Assembly (NCBI RefSeq): GCF_963576675.1
Contig: NC_088916.1
Span: forward strand, 26,263,501-26,327,500
Source of the DNA: Euphorbia lathyris
Taxonomy: Eukaryota; Streptophyta; Magnoliopsida; Malpighiales; Euphorbiaceae
Length of the DNA stretch: 64,000 bases
Direction of reading: 5' to 3'
The notes under the pieces: generated by a model
Databases searched by the model: none
The model's input: the letters and a program-made list of their open reading frames with translations, nothing else
What the model was told of the DNA's origin: nothing
Shown here: positions 53,547 to 64,000 of the stretch, one piece after another
How positions within the stretch are numbered: position 1 is the first letter of the stretch
How the letters are laid out: every line of letters starts with the position of its first letter
Position numbers and translations under genes: made by a program

Positions 53547-54777
53547 TGATGCTTGTAAAGTATATAGCATTTAATAGGACAAGTGTATCCTATCGCAACA
53601 AGTAATACTGTGCTAAGCACGAGATCGAACCACAAAGACTATTTGTTATAACTAGTGAATCTACCTAGAGTGATCTAATTGTTTAGAGAGTTTGGATAAA
53701 GGTTTGGGTTTGGAATAACTGATTAACTAAATGAAAGCAATAATAAGATAAAGCGAACAATTGACAGGGTAGAAGGTCGACAATCTAGACTGAGGAATCC
53801 TTTGATTAAATCCTATGTATGGGATTAGGGAGTTCAAAATTATGTTTTACCAGTGATTTCACGGTAATTTCCCTAATAAGAAAGACAAATATGATCAAGA
53901 TTCATCTAACCTATTCATATGCATTCGGGTGACGGCTTGATTAGGCATATACCCTAGGTCATGCAAAACATTAGGTTCATTGTCAACTAAGGCTAAAGCC
54001 GTAGCCCAGCCACGAAGCCGCACTCCTAGTGGTCTCTAGCGAGGTCAGGTTTACACAGATTCAGCATAGACAATTCCATGGTCAGGTTCTCATCTATCTA
54101 TAATCCTATTTAATGTTAGGGTCATAGGCATTAAGCATATTATATACATAAACAGGCTAGTTGATCATTATCAATGCTCATTCTAGCATATATCCTGTTC
54201 CTAACATCATCTAGGCATTAAGCATGCATAAACTGATCAATCAAATGCCCTAGATCCCTAATCATACATATTCATACAATCAATTTCATCCACATCCTAG
54301 ATTGGATGGGGATCAGTTCATAAACAAACCAATCATAGAAATAGGAATAATGGAAAACATTTTCAATTTATTATAAAAGCAAAAGATAAAAGGGCAAGAG
54401 AGAGATCTAGAACCCGTTTGTCTGATCCGATTACACAATAGAAGATAGCGAGCTTCTCCCATTAATTTTTCTTCGAAAGGAAATAAGAATTGAAATAAAA
54501 CTAATCTAGAATGCAGGAAAATAAAACTAAAAGCTAGAAATCTACATTACGATGGCTCCCTATTGAATCCGTCTCTCCGAATAATGAAGATTAGCTCCCT
54601 ATTTATAGAGTTGGGGAGAAACCCTAATCTCTCCGGGGGCAAAATAGGCATTTACAAAGTGTTTTAATGGGCTTCTGGGCCCGATCCATGGATTTCAGCA
54701 AGGGGGAAGGCGCTGGTGCGCCTTCCCTCGCCTCGTCTCGTCGAGACAAGGCCTGTCTCGACGAGACGAGGGCCTGT

Positions 54778-56150
54778 TGTTGGTGTGCCCTAGTTCATAG
54801 GCATTGGTTCTTATAAAATGTATTTGTGTCACATTAATAAAGGCATTAATCTAGTTCATTTGTATCTTGTGCTATAATATGAATAGAGAACCCATTGATT
54901 GATAATCGTAAAACCATATCCCAAGTCTATTCTATCATTGGAATGATTAGGACCACAGACTTGTATATTCGATGACTGTATGGTAGTAATTGATACTAGC
55001 CATAGCACTTGATAAGTTAGTTGTAAATATGGGTACATGTTGTATACATGTGACTGGATCGATCCGCCCGAGAAAACTACATGGTGGTTGTGTCATTAGT
55101 TTTCTTAAGTAGGTCTCTAACTGTCTTCAGACCAGATTTCATTATAATATCAATGTGGGATCCGGTTCACTTTGACATACGCCTAACAGGTCTGTAACAG
55201 GATGCCAAATATGGGTATGATTGGGTGAACAGGTGAACACATTAGTATTGATAGTGAAGTGATGAAATTACCACTCACATAACAGTGAGATGATATCACA
55301 TGCCACTTGATAAGTGAGATTGATAAGTGTGTGGCCATACCCTGATAAGTAGTTTACTTATCTGATTCATTAATCTATTTAAGATCAAGAAATATCATAA
55401 ACATCAGAGAGGATGACAGCCGCCATGCCTCTAGTTTATAATATCGATATCAAATGGTAAAAGACGTTAAGAGATAACTACAGGGTCTCTGCGTCTTTAG
55501 ACACTGAAACTCTGTCTTAGTTAGGGGCAGTAATGGTTTGCTAGAACCCACTTACTATCTGTGAGCCATAAGCCCACTGCTAGCTAAGGACAGTCCCATA
55601 GGATCGTGCACATCGAACATCTGAGTTAGAACTTATAGAACGGTACATTGGAGAGATAGAATTAATTAATTGATTGACAGTAAAATGTCAAGGTAATTAA
55701 TTGGTGGTTAATAAATTGATTAATTGATACTTTGTATCAAGGTAATTAATTAATGGTCTTAAGTGTTGAGTATTTAATTGATTAATTAGTTTGCGCGGTG
55801 TAATTAGTTAATTTGTAAATTAATGAAATTGCATTCGGTGAATAATTAATTAGATCAATACGTTAATTTATTAATTAGTGCTATTCATTTAATTGGGGTA
55901 ATTAAATTTAATCTAATCATAATTAATTGCATAGAATAAATATTATTGGTATTTATTTATGTAATTAGATTAGGATTGGATTAGTTTTGTAATTAACCAA
56001 TTGACCCTAAACCAATTAGGTTTAGGAATACACTATATATATAAATTAAAACACTCTAAACCTAATTAACCTAGATATTCATTCGGCCAACCTATGTTTA
56101 CTTAGGCAAACAATTAATATTTCCGCAGCCACCACTTAGGAAAGTGGAGG
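54778..56150 (+). repeat. 5' LTR of the Copia element, 3'-truncated
   Basis: Collinear with 57608-58980. Ends at GAAAGTGGAGG, where internal sequence starts abruptly. Confidence 0.92.
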
Positions 56151-56160
56151 GGGTGAATAC

Positions 56161-56805
56161 TTGAGCCAAGAGTTTGTCTCATTCTTAAGAGAGTGTGGGA
56201 TCGTTTCCCAACTCACTCCTCCTGGTACACCCCAAATGGAATGGAGTGTCAAAAGGAGGAACATGACTCTGCTCGACATGGTCCGCTCAATAATGAGTCA
56301 ATCTGCTCTTCCTATCTCCTTTTGGGGATTTGCTTTGAAAACTGCTACTCATATAATTAACAATACACCGAGCAAGGCAGTTGAAATAACACCATATGAA
56401 TTATGGACGGGCCGAAAGCCCAACGTTTCCTTCATGAAGATTTGGGGCTTTGATGCACATGTCAAGAAATTGATAAGTAGCAAACTAGAGTCCAAATCTG
56501 TTAAATTCCAGTTCGTGGGTTACCCTAAGGAAAGTAAGGGTTATTACTTCTATAACCCAGCTGAGAATAAAACATTCGTGGCTAGGTTTGTAATCTTTTT
56601 GGAAAAGGAATTCCTTTCCAAAGTAGACAATGGGAGTGATATTGATCTCGTTGAGATTCAAGACTCACAAACTCCTGCAGTTTATGCTAAGGATGCTTTG
56701 GGAACCGATATAGATCCTCAAAACATTGAGGAGGCTAAATCGGTTATACAGGTGGTGTTTCAAGTAGATTCATACAGAATTCTGATGAACCCTGTGTGTA
56801 TATGA
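56161..56805 (+). pseudogene. Copia integrase C-terminal fragment
   Basis: SQEFVSFLRECGIVSQLTPPGTPQ is the integrase core region before the catalytic Glu. MEWSVKRRN replaces the usual NG(V/A)(A/S)ERRN, so the catalytic Glu is lost (S in its place). FWGFALKTATHIINNTPSKAV and ELWTGRKPNVSFMKIWG continue the domain. The N-terminal zinc domain and first catalytic Asp lie in the deleted part. Confidence 0.88.
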
Positions 56806-56816
56806 AATTCAGCAGG

Positions 56817-57598
56817 AGCATATCCACTTTCCTAATATTGTATGTCGATGACATACTGCTCATTGGAGGCAATATATTAACACTGCAAGATCAAGCAGTG
56901 GTTGAGTAAATGCTTCACAATGAAAGACTTAAGAGAAGCCGATCAAGATCTACAAGGTTAGATCCAACCGTCTTCTAGGCTTGAGTCAGACATCGTACAT
57001 AGATAAGAATCCATCATGTACTCTATGTTATGTACAAGGCCAGATGTTGCGTGCTGCACCAAACATGACTAGTCGGTGCCAGTCAGATCCCGATAAGGAA
57101 CACTGGAAGATAGTCAAGGCAATCCTGAAGTACCTCAACCGTACCAAGGATGGTTTTCTTAGTATTTGATGAGTAGGAGGAATGGCAATATCAGGTTACA
57201 CTGGGTATGGATTTCTCCTGAATGACGATGCCATTAGTTGGAGATCCTTAAAGTAGCCAACCATTGCCGATTCTATGACGGAAGCTAAGTACATCGTTGC
57301 ATGCGATGATGCAGAGGAAGAAGTTTGGATTAAGAAGTTCATAACTGATTTAGGAGTAGGTCAAACTCTCCTAAGATCAGTTGATGTTTTCTGTGATAAT
57401 AATTGGGACATAGCACAAGCACTGGATCCCATGTCACACAAGAGATCCAAACGCGTATTTAGATGGTAACACCTTACCCGGTGACATTACATTGTAGAGG
57501 GTTGACACTGAGAACAATGTCGCTGGTCAGTTTACCAAGGAAATTGGTAGTACTAGATCTATAGTGTTTAGGGAAATACCCGCTTGGAACTAGTTCAA
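56817..57598 (+). pseudogene. Copia RT end and RNase H fragments
   Basis: LILYVDDILLIGG (56850-56885) is the RT active-site box. HWKIVKAILKYLNRTKD, GYTGYGFLLNDDAISW and TEAKYIVACDDAEEEVWIKK belong to the RT end and RNase H. Frames change and stops intervene, and the RT N-terminus is absent. Confidence 0.85.
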
Positions 57599-57607
57599 GT
57601 GGGAGAC

Positions 57608-59273
57608 TGTTGGTGTGCCCTAGTTCATAGGCATTGGTTCTTATAAAATGTATTTGTGTCAAATTAATAAAGGCATTAATCTAGTTCATTTATATCTTGT
57701 GCTATAATATGAATAGAGAACCCATTGATTGATAATCGTAAAACCATATCCCAAGTCTATTCTATTATGGGAATGATTAGGACCACAAACTTGTATATTC
57801 GATGACTGTATGGTAGTAATTGATACTGGCCATAGCACTTGATAAGTCAGTTGTGAATATGGATACATGTTGTATACATGTGACTGGATCGATCCGCCCG
57901 AGAAAACTATATGGTGGTTGTATCATTAGTTTTTTAAGTAGGTCTCTAACTGTCTTCAGACCAGATTTCATTATAATATCAATGTGGGATCCGGTTCACT
58001 TTGACATACGCCTAACAGGTCTGTAACAGGATGCCAAATACGGGTATGATTGGGTGAACAGGTGAACACATTAGTATTGATAGTGAAGTGATGGAATTAT
58101 CACTCACATAACAGTGAGATGATATCACAGGCCACTTGGTAAGTGAGATTGATAAGTGTGTGGCCACACCCTGATAAGTAGTTTACTTATCTGATTCATT
58201 AATCTACTTAAGATCAAGAAATATCATAAACATCAGAGAGGATGACAGCCGCCATGCCTCTAGTTTATAATATCGATATCAAATGGTAAAAGACGTTAAG
58301 AGATAACTACAGGGTCTCTGCGTCTTTAGACTGCTGAAACTCTGTCTTAGTTAGGGGAAGTAATGGTTTGCTAGAACCCACTTACTGTCTGTGAGCCATA
58401 AGCCCACTGCTAGCTAAGGATAGTCCCATAGGATCGTGCACATCGAACATCTGAGTTAGAACTTATAGAACGGTACATTGGAGAGGTAGAATTAATTAAT
58501 TGATTGACAGTAAAATGTCAAGGTAATTAATTGGTGGTTAATAAATTGATTAATTGATACTTTGTATCAAGGTAATTAATTAATGGTCTTAAGTGTTGAG
58601 TATTTAATTGATTAATTAGTTTGCGCAGTGTAATTAGTTAATTTGTAAATTAATGAAATTGCATTCGGTGAATAATTAATTAGATCAATACGTTAATTTA
58701 TTAATTAGTGCTATTCATTTAATTGGGGTAATTAAATTTAATCTAATCATAATTAATTGCATAGATTAAATATTATTGGTATTTATTTATGTAATTAGAT
58801 TAGGATTGGATTAGTTTTGTAATTAACCAATTAACCCTAAACCAATTAGGTTTAGGAATACACTATATATATAAATTAAAACACTCTAAACCTAATTAAC
58901 CTAGATATTCATTCGGCCAACCTATGTTTACTTAGGCAAACAATTAATATTTCCGCAGCCACCACTTAGGAAAGTGGAGGAAGCTTTTGGCTAATATCAC
59001 AATCTCTCATGTTCTTCATTCGTGCTTCGACTAGCACCGGTTCTGGCTCGATAGCTGTTTGTGCACCTGACTACAGAGATCATACTACTTTGTGGATTCT
59101 TCAGCCGTCTCTAGAAGAGACAGTCCGGGTATGTTTATATCCTTAAACGGATCCCAAAAGGTTTTATTCAATTAATGGTTAACGGACAAAGATCAAACTA
59201 AAGGGATTAGAAATAAATTTTAAACCGCAATTCCGCTGTGCTACAGTTGATTAACTGACAATAATCCCTAACA
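57608..59273 (+). repeat. 3' LTR of the Copia element, complete
   Basis: Starts TGTTGGTGTGCCCTAG and ends AATCCCTAACA, followed by CCTGT. Confidence 0.93.
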
Positions 59274-59629
59274 CCTGTCTCGATGAGACAGCTTGTGTCT
59301 CGCCGAGACAGGTCTCATTTGGGGGATTAAACTCCGGTTTTTATCCTTTTGAGTCCCTGGGCATCCGAAAGATGCTCTAATGGTCCCTAACGAATCCCAA
59401 AAGTGCTCCGATGGTCCCTGAAAAGTCCGGTAATTCTTCGATGGGCTTTGGTCTGGTTCGAAAATACACGAAAGGTCCCTGAAAATCCCTAAAAACATCG
59501 AAAATGCCATAAATAAAGGAAATTATTAATTCTAACCAAAAGGTAACAAAACGATATGAAAATTAAAAGGAAATAAAGCAAAAACAAACTAAAATGATCC
59601 TAAAAACCCTATACAAATGGGAGCTATCA

Positions 59630-60006
59630 GTATCGGCACACATAAGAAATTTATCAAGATGTTCGTTAGGGTTCCCATGAAGTTCTCCTCCAAATTGTCT
59701 GAGTTGTTGGATCAATTAGATCATGCTCGTCTTGATCTCATATGTGTTGGCCGAAATGATGGGGGTGACAAATCCATTGCGATTTTGTGGTCTATGTGGA
59801 GCTAGAATCTCCATCATTGTCATTGTGTCGTTGCCTCCTCCATTTCGGATGTTGTTCACGGTTTGGTTGGGTTGCCTTTGCTTGTTCTCGGGTTGGTTGG
59901 TTTCGTTGTTGACGTTGGTCATCTTTTCTCTCCGGATCCTACAAAGAGTACGTTCAATTTCAAGATCAATAGGAACAAGAGTACCACTCCGAGATTGGGT
60001 GAGCAT
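59630..60006 (-). pseudogene. Athila-like gag, N-terminal part
   Basis: Starts near MLTQSRSGTLVPIDLEIERTL at 60006, passes through a polar stretch and ends IQQLRQFGGELHGNPNEHLD, the conserved core of Athila gag. One stop lies at about 59713 before IQQLRQ. It continues at 53546 beyond the nested insertions. Confidence 0.88.
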
Positions 60007-60150
60007 AAACTAAAGAAAATATAAATAAATAAGAAGATATGAACAAAAAGAATGTTGTTAGAAAAAGAGTATATATAAATAATTTATACAAAAAGAATGC
60101 TTAGACTAACAATAAAAGGTTTGGGTCTAATATTGCAAGAAAATATAAAT

Positions 60151-60167
60151 CCCTGGCTACGGCGCCA
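60151..60167 (-). promoter_or_regulatory. Primer-binding site of the Athila-like element
   Basis: Minus strand TGGCGCCGTAGCCAGGG, close to the tRNA-Asp-complementary site of Athila/Tat elements, 6 nt inside the LTR. Confidence 0.8.
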
Positions 60168-60173
60168 AAAACT

Positions 60174-61702
60174 TGATGGGGCCTATAGTAGAGCAGTAAG
60201 TATTGTGTGTGTGTGTTACGATTAAGATCTTTCTACGTGCTTTAACTCTACTAGACGCTGTGTAGGGACAAGTGTACCCCGTCGTATCAAGTAATAAATC
60301 CGGTTAAGATCGGGTATCGAATCCACATGATTTATAACTACAAGTATTAAAGTACTCGGTTCTATACATTATCTAAGCGGTGAATACTTTAGACTTGAGT
60401 TGGGTGACAACTATAAACTACTCCTAAACTATGGTGAACAAACTTGTGTAGTTTAAACTCTAATGAAGTGTTACGGGTAGTGATAAGTTATAACATATGG
60501 CAAACAATTCGAAACATATACGATTAATAATTTACTCTTGTAAAGACGACTATCTATAGACCGAACAACTCCGTGAGGTTCTTAGGTCGTGATTTCTCCT
60601 AACGGCGACTCTAATTCTTAGGATCAGAAACTAGGGCCCGTAAGTTTGGTGGCTCATCAATTCCTACGGTTTTTGGATTATCAACTCCGGTAAGGCAACA
60701 CCTATGTGAATCCTAATGGATTTCGGAGCTCATAAGTGACCTACACAATAATCAATTATAAGTATCAAAGTAAGTAATAAAGAATAACACGTATAGTGAA
60801 ATAGAAATTGTAAATCATATATTCTAAATGTGGAATGTGTAAATACGGAATACAACCAAGCCTAGTATATAGAAAGAGTACAAGCTAATTAACAAGTAAA
60901 AAGGGAAGAAGAATCGGCCCTTAGAACTAGCTAAACGGACTCAAAGTCGTCTCAACTTGGAGGTGGAACTCTCGAGCTTGGTGGATGCGGATGGAACGGA
61001 ACTTCGACGTCGTGACATAAGGAATACACAAAATTCTGAATTCCTAAATGAGTGCTAAACACTCTTATTTATACACATCAAGCTCAGGGGTATAATCGTA
61101 ATTACACAAGTCTTTGGAATAATTCACACTATTTCTATTGATTTTTCAGGCCACGCTCCGCGTAAAATGACTTTTCCCACTTCATTGCAGATTTCACATT
61201 TTCGTAGACTGGACCAAAAGGTGTTGACCCAGCCACGCTCCACGTGTTTCAGGGCAAGCTCCGTGTGGTTGAGGTACTGGAACTTATCATTGATTCATCA
61301 CCCTTTCACGCTCCATGTACTCAAGGCTACGCTCCGTATGTTTCCTGTTCTGAAGTTTGTCAACTGATTCACACCATTCCATGCTCCGCGTAGACTGAAG
61401 TACGCTCCGCGTGGACTGCATTGATGTGGCACGCTCCGCGTAGTGCAAGATTAAAATTTGGTTATTTCTTCCTTTGTTCCTCATTTCTTGTGTGTTTATC
61501 CCGAACCTGCAAAATACGACTACGAACACCGCGATTACTTGCTGCTTTTATTCTTCTAAAATTGGTGCAAATGTAATGAAAATTATTAAAAGTATGATTT
61601 TTATTGTCATTTCGCTATTTATTCAAAACACACTTATTTTTATAATTACACTTAATTATTAGCTCAAAATAAACCGTAAATCATGCTAAAAAGATAGGCA
61701 CA
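60174..61702 (-). repeat. 5' LTR of the Athila-like element
   Basis: On the plus strand it starts TGATGGGGCCTATAG and ends AAGATAGGCACA. The stretch 61430-61702 is an inverted match of 63635-63930. It contains many CACGCTCCGCGT-type near-palindromes at 61150-61445. Confidence 0.85.
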
Positions 61703-64000
61703 AAACGTCCCTGCCAAGGAGCCCTCCCGACACATAGTGAATCCACCGACCTACGGGACCCGTGACACCAATGTCCCGTCGAGAAAGTCGAGCTACTCTG
61801 ACTATAAACGTAGCACCGGTTTGTATCCCTCAAACCTTTACATATATGTATCATATTGTGTTTTTCCTTTTTCTGTTTTTTGTTTTTTAAACGTTTTTGG
61901 AATTAACGTGTTCTTTTGTCATGCGGAGGGAAGTGCAAACGCCACATCTATCGTTTGTGTTGCACTTTATTTTTATTTTTATGTCTTGTTTTTATATTTA
62001 TTCAATATATTTTCCATTTATATTCGTGTTTTAGTCGATTTTTCTCGTTTTGTATTTCGATTTCACGTTTTAGCAATAAAACTTGGTCCACTCGGAGCGT
62101 GTCTTAAGCTAAGCTCCGCGTGAATCAAGCTCTGAGCTAAAAATTGGTTCAATCTCGGTCCACGCGGAGCGTGCCTTTGGCCAAGCTCCGCGTAAACTAA
62201 GCTGTGGACACCCTTCGTGGCTTTAAGTCGAATCACACGGAGCTTAACCTAAACCAAGCTCTGCGTGACACATCTTAAAAACACGCACCTAAAGAAATAA
62301 AAAAATTAAAATAGAAATAGACAAAAAATTAAAATTAAAATAAAAAAACAAAAATTAATTAAACTGAAATATTAGCTCAACTTTTCCAACGCGTCACTAT
62401 CCTCGGAAAATTAAAAAGTTTTGTTATTTGTCCTTAAAATAAAAGACGCTCAAATATGAAGAATCAGTTTAGTTAAGAAATTTTAGGTCTTGATTATGGA
62501 ATTAGGAAATTTGTAAATAGTTGAAATTTGCACTCAACAAAAGCTCCAAAACTCACGAGTCATTCCCATAATCAACCTTAAAAAGGCAATAGAAACGGAA
62601 TTTTTGAAAATTTTACGAGAGTTTAAAAGTACACAATTAAACCGAAAATTAACGTGAGGTATTTTGAGCCTAAAAGAGTTCGTACGAGAACTCTACTTTT
62701 TTTTCACAATTTTTGAGGGCTTTTGCTTCACTCAATTGATAGAGTTTGCACTAAATACCGAGTAAGTACATTCGTTTTGGTAAAAAGGACAATAGATGAT
62801 AAAATAAGCTCACTTAGGCTAATTCTTTCTTGTTTATTTTTTCTCATTTTCCATAAACATTTAGGAAGCCCCATCGAGCCTATTAACCAAATTCTTTGTT
62901 AACATCCATTTAACATTTAACCCTTTTTCCTCTTGTTCGAATACCAAATAAAATCAAATGCATCGAAAAACCTAAAGTAAGCAAAGCCTCTAGCAAGGAA
63001 GTATAAATCATCTTTGAAATCGTTTTTGTGCCACTCTCCGAATAAAAGAAAAAATATAGAGAGTAATAGGCATTCTCGAGCTCTACCGAGCAACTTCAAA
63101 ACCCATTTTTTACTTGCTAGACAAATCAATAGAGACACGATGCAATCACCAAATTCGGTGTTCGAACTCGAGTTCCTAAAATTAACCTCTAACCACTAAA
63201 AAGCCTCGCCTTCATTACAACCCCAACCCGAGATTATTTTTAATATTGTTCGACCATAACAAAGATGGAAAAACCCGGATGAATATGCAAACTTGGTGTG
63301 ATTTTGAGTAAGTATAAACACCAACCCGCCAAAAATTTATGTGATAGAGTAAAATACATTGGTGAGGTACAATTGGGCTCTCCGAGAATAATCAATCCCC
63401 GTTGATATTGCCTATTAAGTTTAATCATGGGAGTTTCAAAAAGGGTATGGTAATTTGTTCGCATATGTACGTGCTCATTGAAAAGTTTTCAAAAAATCTT
63501 GGTTTTGGAATCACGCACTTGGTTAAACCAACCAAAGATTTGTTTTTTTAATTATCTCAATCCCTCATCTTTCGACTTTCTTTACTTGAGGACAAGTAAA
63601 ACTTTAAAGTCTGAGTCGGTTGATAGGAACATTTTGTTCCTATCTTTTTAGCGTGATTTACGATTTATTTTGAGCTAATAATTAAGTTTAATTGTAAAAA
63701 TAAGTGTGTTTTGAATAAATAATGAAATAATAGTAAAAATTGTACTTCTGATAATTTTCATTACTTTTTGATCAATTTTAGACAAATAAAGCGTTAAGTA
63801 ATCTCGGTGTTCGTAGTCCTGTTTTGCAGCTTCAGTTTAAACACACAAGACGCGAAGAACAAAGGAAAATAGCCAAAATCTACATCAGTCCACGCGGAGC
63901 GTGCTTTGCATTACACAAAGCGTGCCATGTCATCACACGCTGCCCACTGAATTACGATAGTCAACCTTTTCTTCGTTCTATGTCAACTCATGGCCACGCG
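61703..64000 (+). mobile_element. 3' part of a second Athila-like element, opposite orientation, running off the window
   Basis: Starts exactly at the end of the first element's LTR. GTCGAGAAAGTCGAGC with TATAAACGTAGCACCGG (61770-61820) is the motif that follows pol in this lineage. A non-coding stretch with more CACGCGGAGCGTGC words follows (62090-62275), then ACTTGAGGACAAGTAAAAC (63583-63602) and the 3' LTR from 63635. No long ORF is seen, so an env-like gene is absent. Confidence 0.78.
63635..64000 (+). repeat. 3' LTR of the second Athila-like element, partial
   Basis: Begins TGTTCCTATCTTTTTAGCG and aligns with the reverse complement of 61702 downward. The window ends inside it. Confidence 0.8.

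Larger units (their letters stand above)
54778..59273 (+). mobile_element. Deleted Ty1/Copia element inside the solo LTR
   Basis: TG..CA ends and the duplication CCTGT (54773-54777 and 59274-59278). The right LTR is complete (57608-59273, 1,666 bp). The left keeps only its first 1,373 bp (54778-56150) before a deletion that removed the rest of the LTR, primer site, gag, protease and half of integrase. The two LTRs are nearly identical over the shared part. A purine tract CAAGTGGGAGAC precedes the right LTR. Confidence 0.93.
53547..59629. mobile_element. Solo LTR (about 1.58 kb) in the Athila-like gag, itself interrupted
   Basis: Begins TGATGCTTGTAAAGTATATA and ends ..GGAGCTATCA, with GTATC on both sides (53542-53546 and 59630-59634). 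The segments 53547-54777 and 59279-59629 together make the LTR, and the Copia at 54778-59273 sits inside it. No internal region or primer site remains. GTCTCGTCGAGACA-type near-palindromes occur four times around the Copia insertion point. The orientation is not certain. Confidence 0.85.
50460..61702 (-). mobile_element. Athila-like Ty3/Gypsy retrotransposon, 3'-truncated, split by nested insertions
   Basis: The minus-strand order from the right is 5' LTR (60174-61702, TG..CA), primer site TGGCGCCGTAGCCAGGG (tRNA-Asp type, usual for the Athila/Tat lineage), gag, protease, and RT ending near 50460. Integrase, RNase H and the 3' LTR are missing. Gag is broken at 53547/59629 by a solo LTR, which is itself broken by a Copia copy. 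Many stops and frameshifts make it inactive. Its outer target duplication cannot be checked because the left end is lost. Confidence 0.88.

Noticed and set aside
61737..62123. 128-codon frame as an env-like gene of the Athila-like element
   Set aside because: It starts in the non-coding post-pol motif and becomes Phe/Tyr-rich low-complexity sequence with no signal or fusion-type features.

Overview
The window is nuclear DNA of a flowering plant, most likely a eudicot. The signs are introns with GT..AG borders and T-rich acceptors, plant LINE, Copia, Athila-like, Helitron, MULE, hAT and Stowaway repeats, an EPF/EPFL peptide gene and a captured CYP81-type P450 exon. I cannot name the species. 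About four fifths of the window is transposable-element DNA. I see two plausible host genes, both on the minus strand: a three-exon EPF/EPFL secreted peptide gene (29822-30621) and a DUF3615-like gene built of two tandem modules behind an array of tiny tandem exons (42663-44920). No rRNA, tRNA or CRISPR locus was seen.

Layout. 1-5153: decayed L1-type LINE whose ORF1 and ORF2 overlap by ATGA. 5631-6217: hAT-like MITE with G-quadruplex-like ends. 6261-7881: Pack-MULE carrying about 720 bp of a CYP81 exon, 9-bp target-site duplication (TSD). 9008-10583: inverted-repeat element holding a solo LTR (9184-9959, TSD CATTT). 10948-13441: Helitron-like element with tandem copies of its 5' end, invaded by a 1.2-kb foldback element. 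14081-22178: complete 8.1-kb Kaonashi-type MULE (TSD TATATACTA) with an intact six-exon ULP1-like protease gene and an intact MuDR-type transposase gene pointing toward each other. 22298-24191: deleted Copia remnant. 24284-27953: RTE LINE 3' end split by a non-autonomous LTR retrotransposon (24376-27615) that encodes one unfamiliar 628-codon ORF.

28228-37085: MITEs, the EPFL gene, then a row of elements packed end to end in TA tracts, including two inverted copies of one family around an Emigrant-like MITE. 37091-42236: young Copia element (LTRs 378/381 identical, TSD TACAC, termini TA..CA) spoiled by two TGG-to-TAG stops. 42663-44920: the DUF3615-like gene. 45040-48128: Stowaway, a MULE-type MITE and a second Helitron-like tandem array in the opposite orientation. 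50460-61702: Athila-like Ty3 element on the minus strand, split by a solo LTR (TSD GTATC) that is itself split by a deleted Copia (TSD CCTGT). 61703-64000: the 3' part of a second Athila-like element of the same family on the plus strand, running off the window.

The features I find most unusual are the repeated short GC-rich near-palindromes. Several element families each carry such an array in non-coding DNA: TTCGCGAA-type words in the MULE, CACGC-TCC-GCGTG in three LTR families, and TGTCTCG-N-CGAGACA in a fourth. Also notable are the mini-exon array, the polymerase-free LTR element with its own long ORF, and the Helitron tandem arrays.
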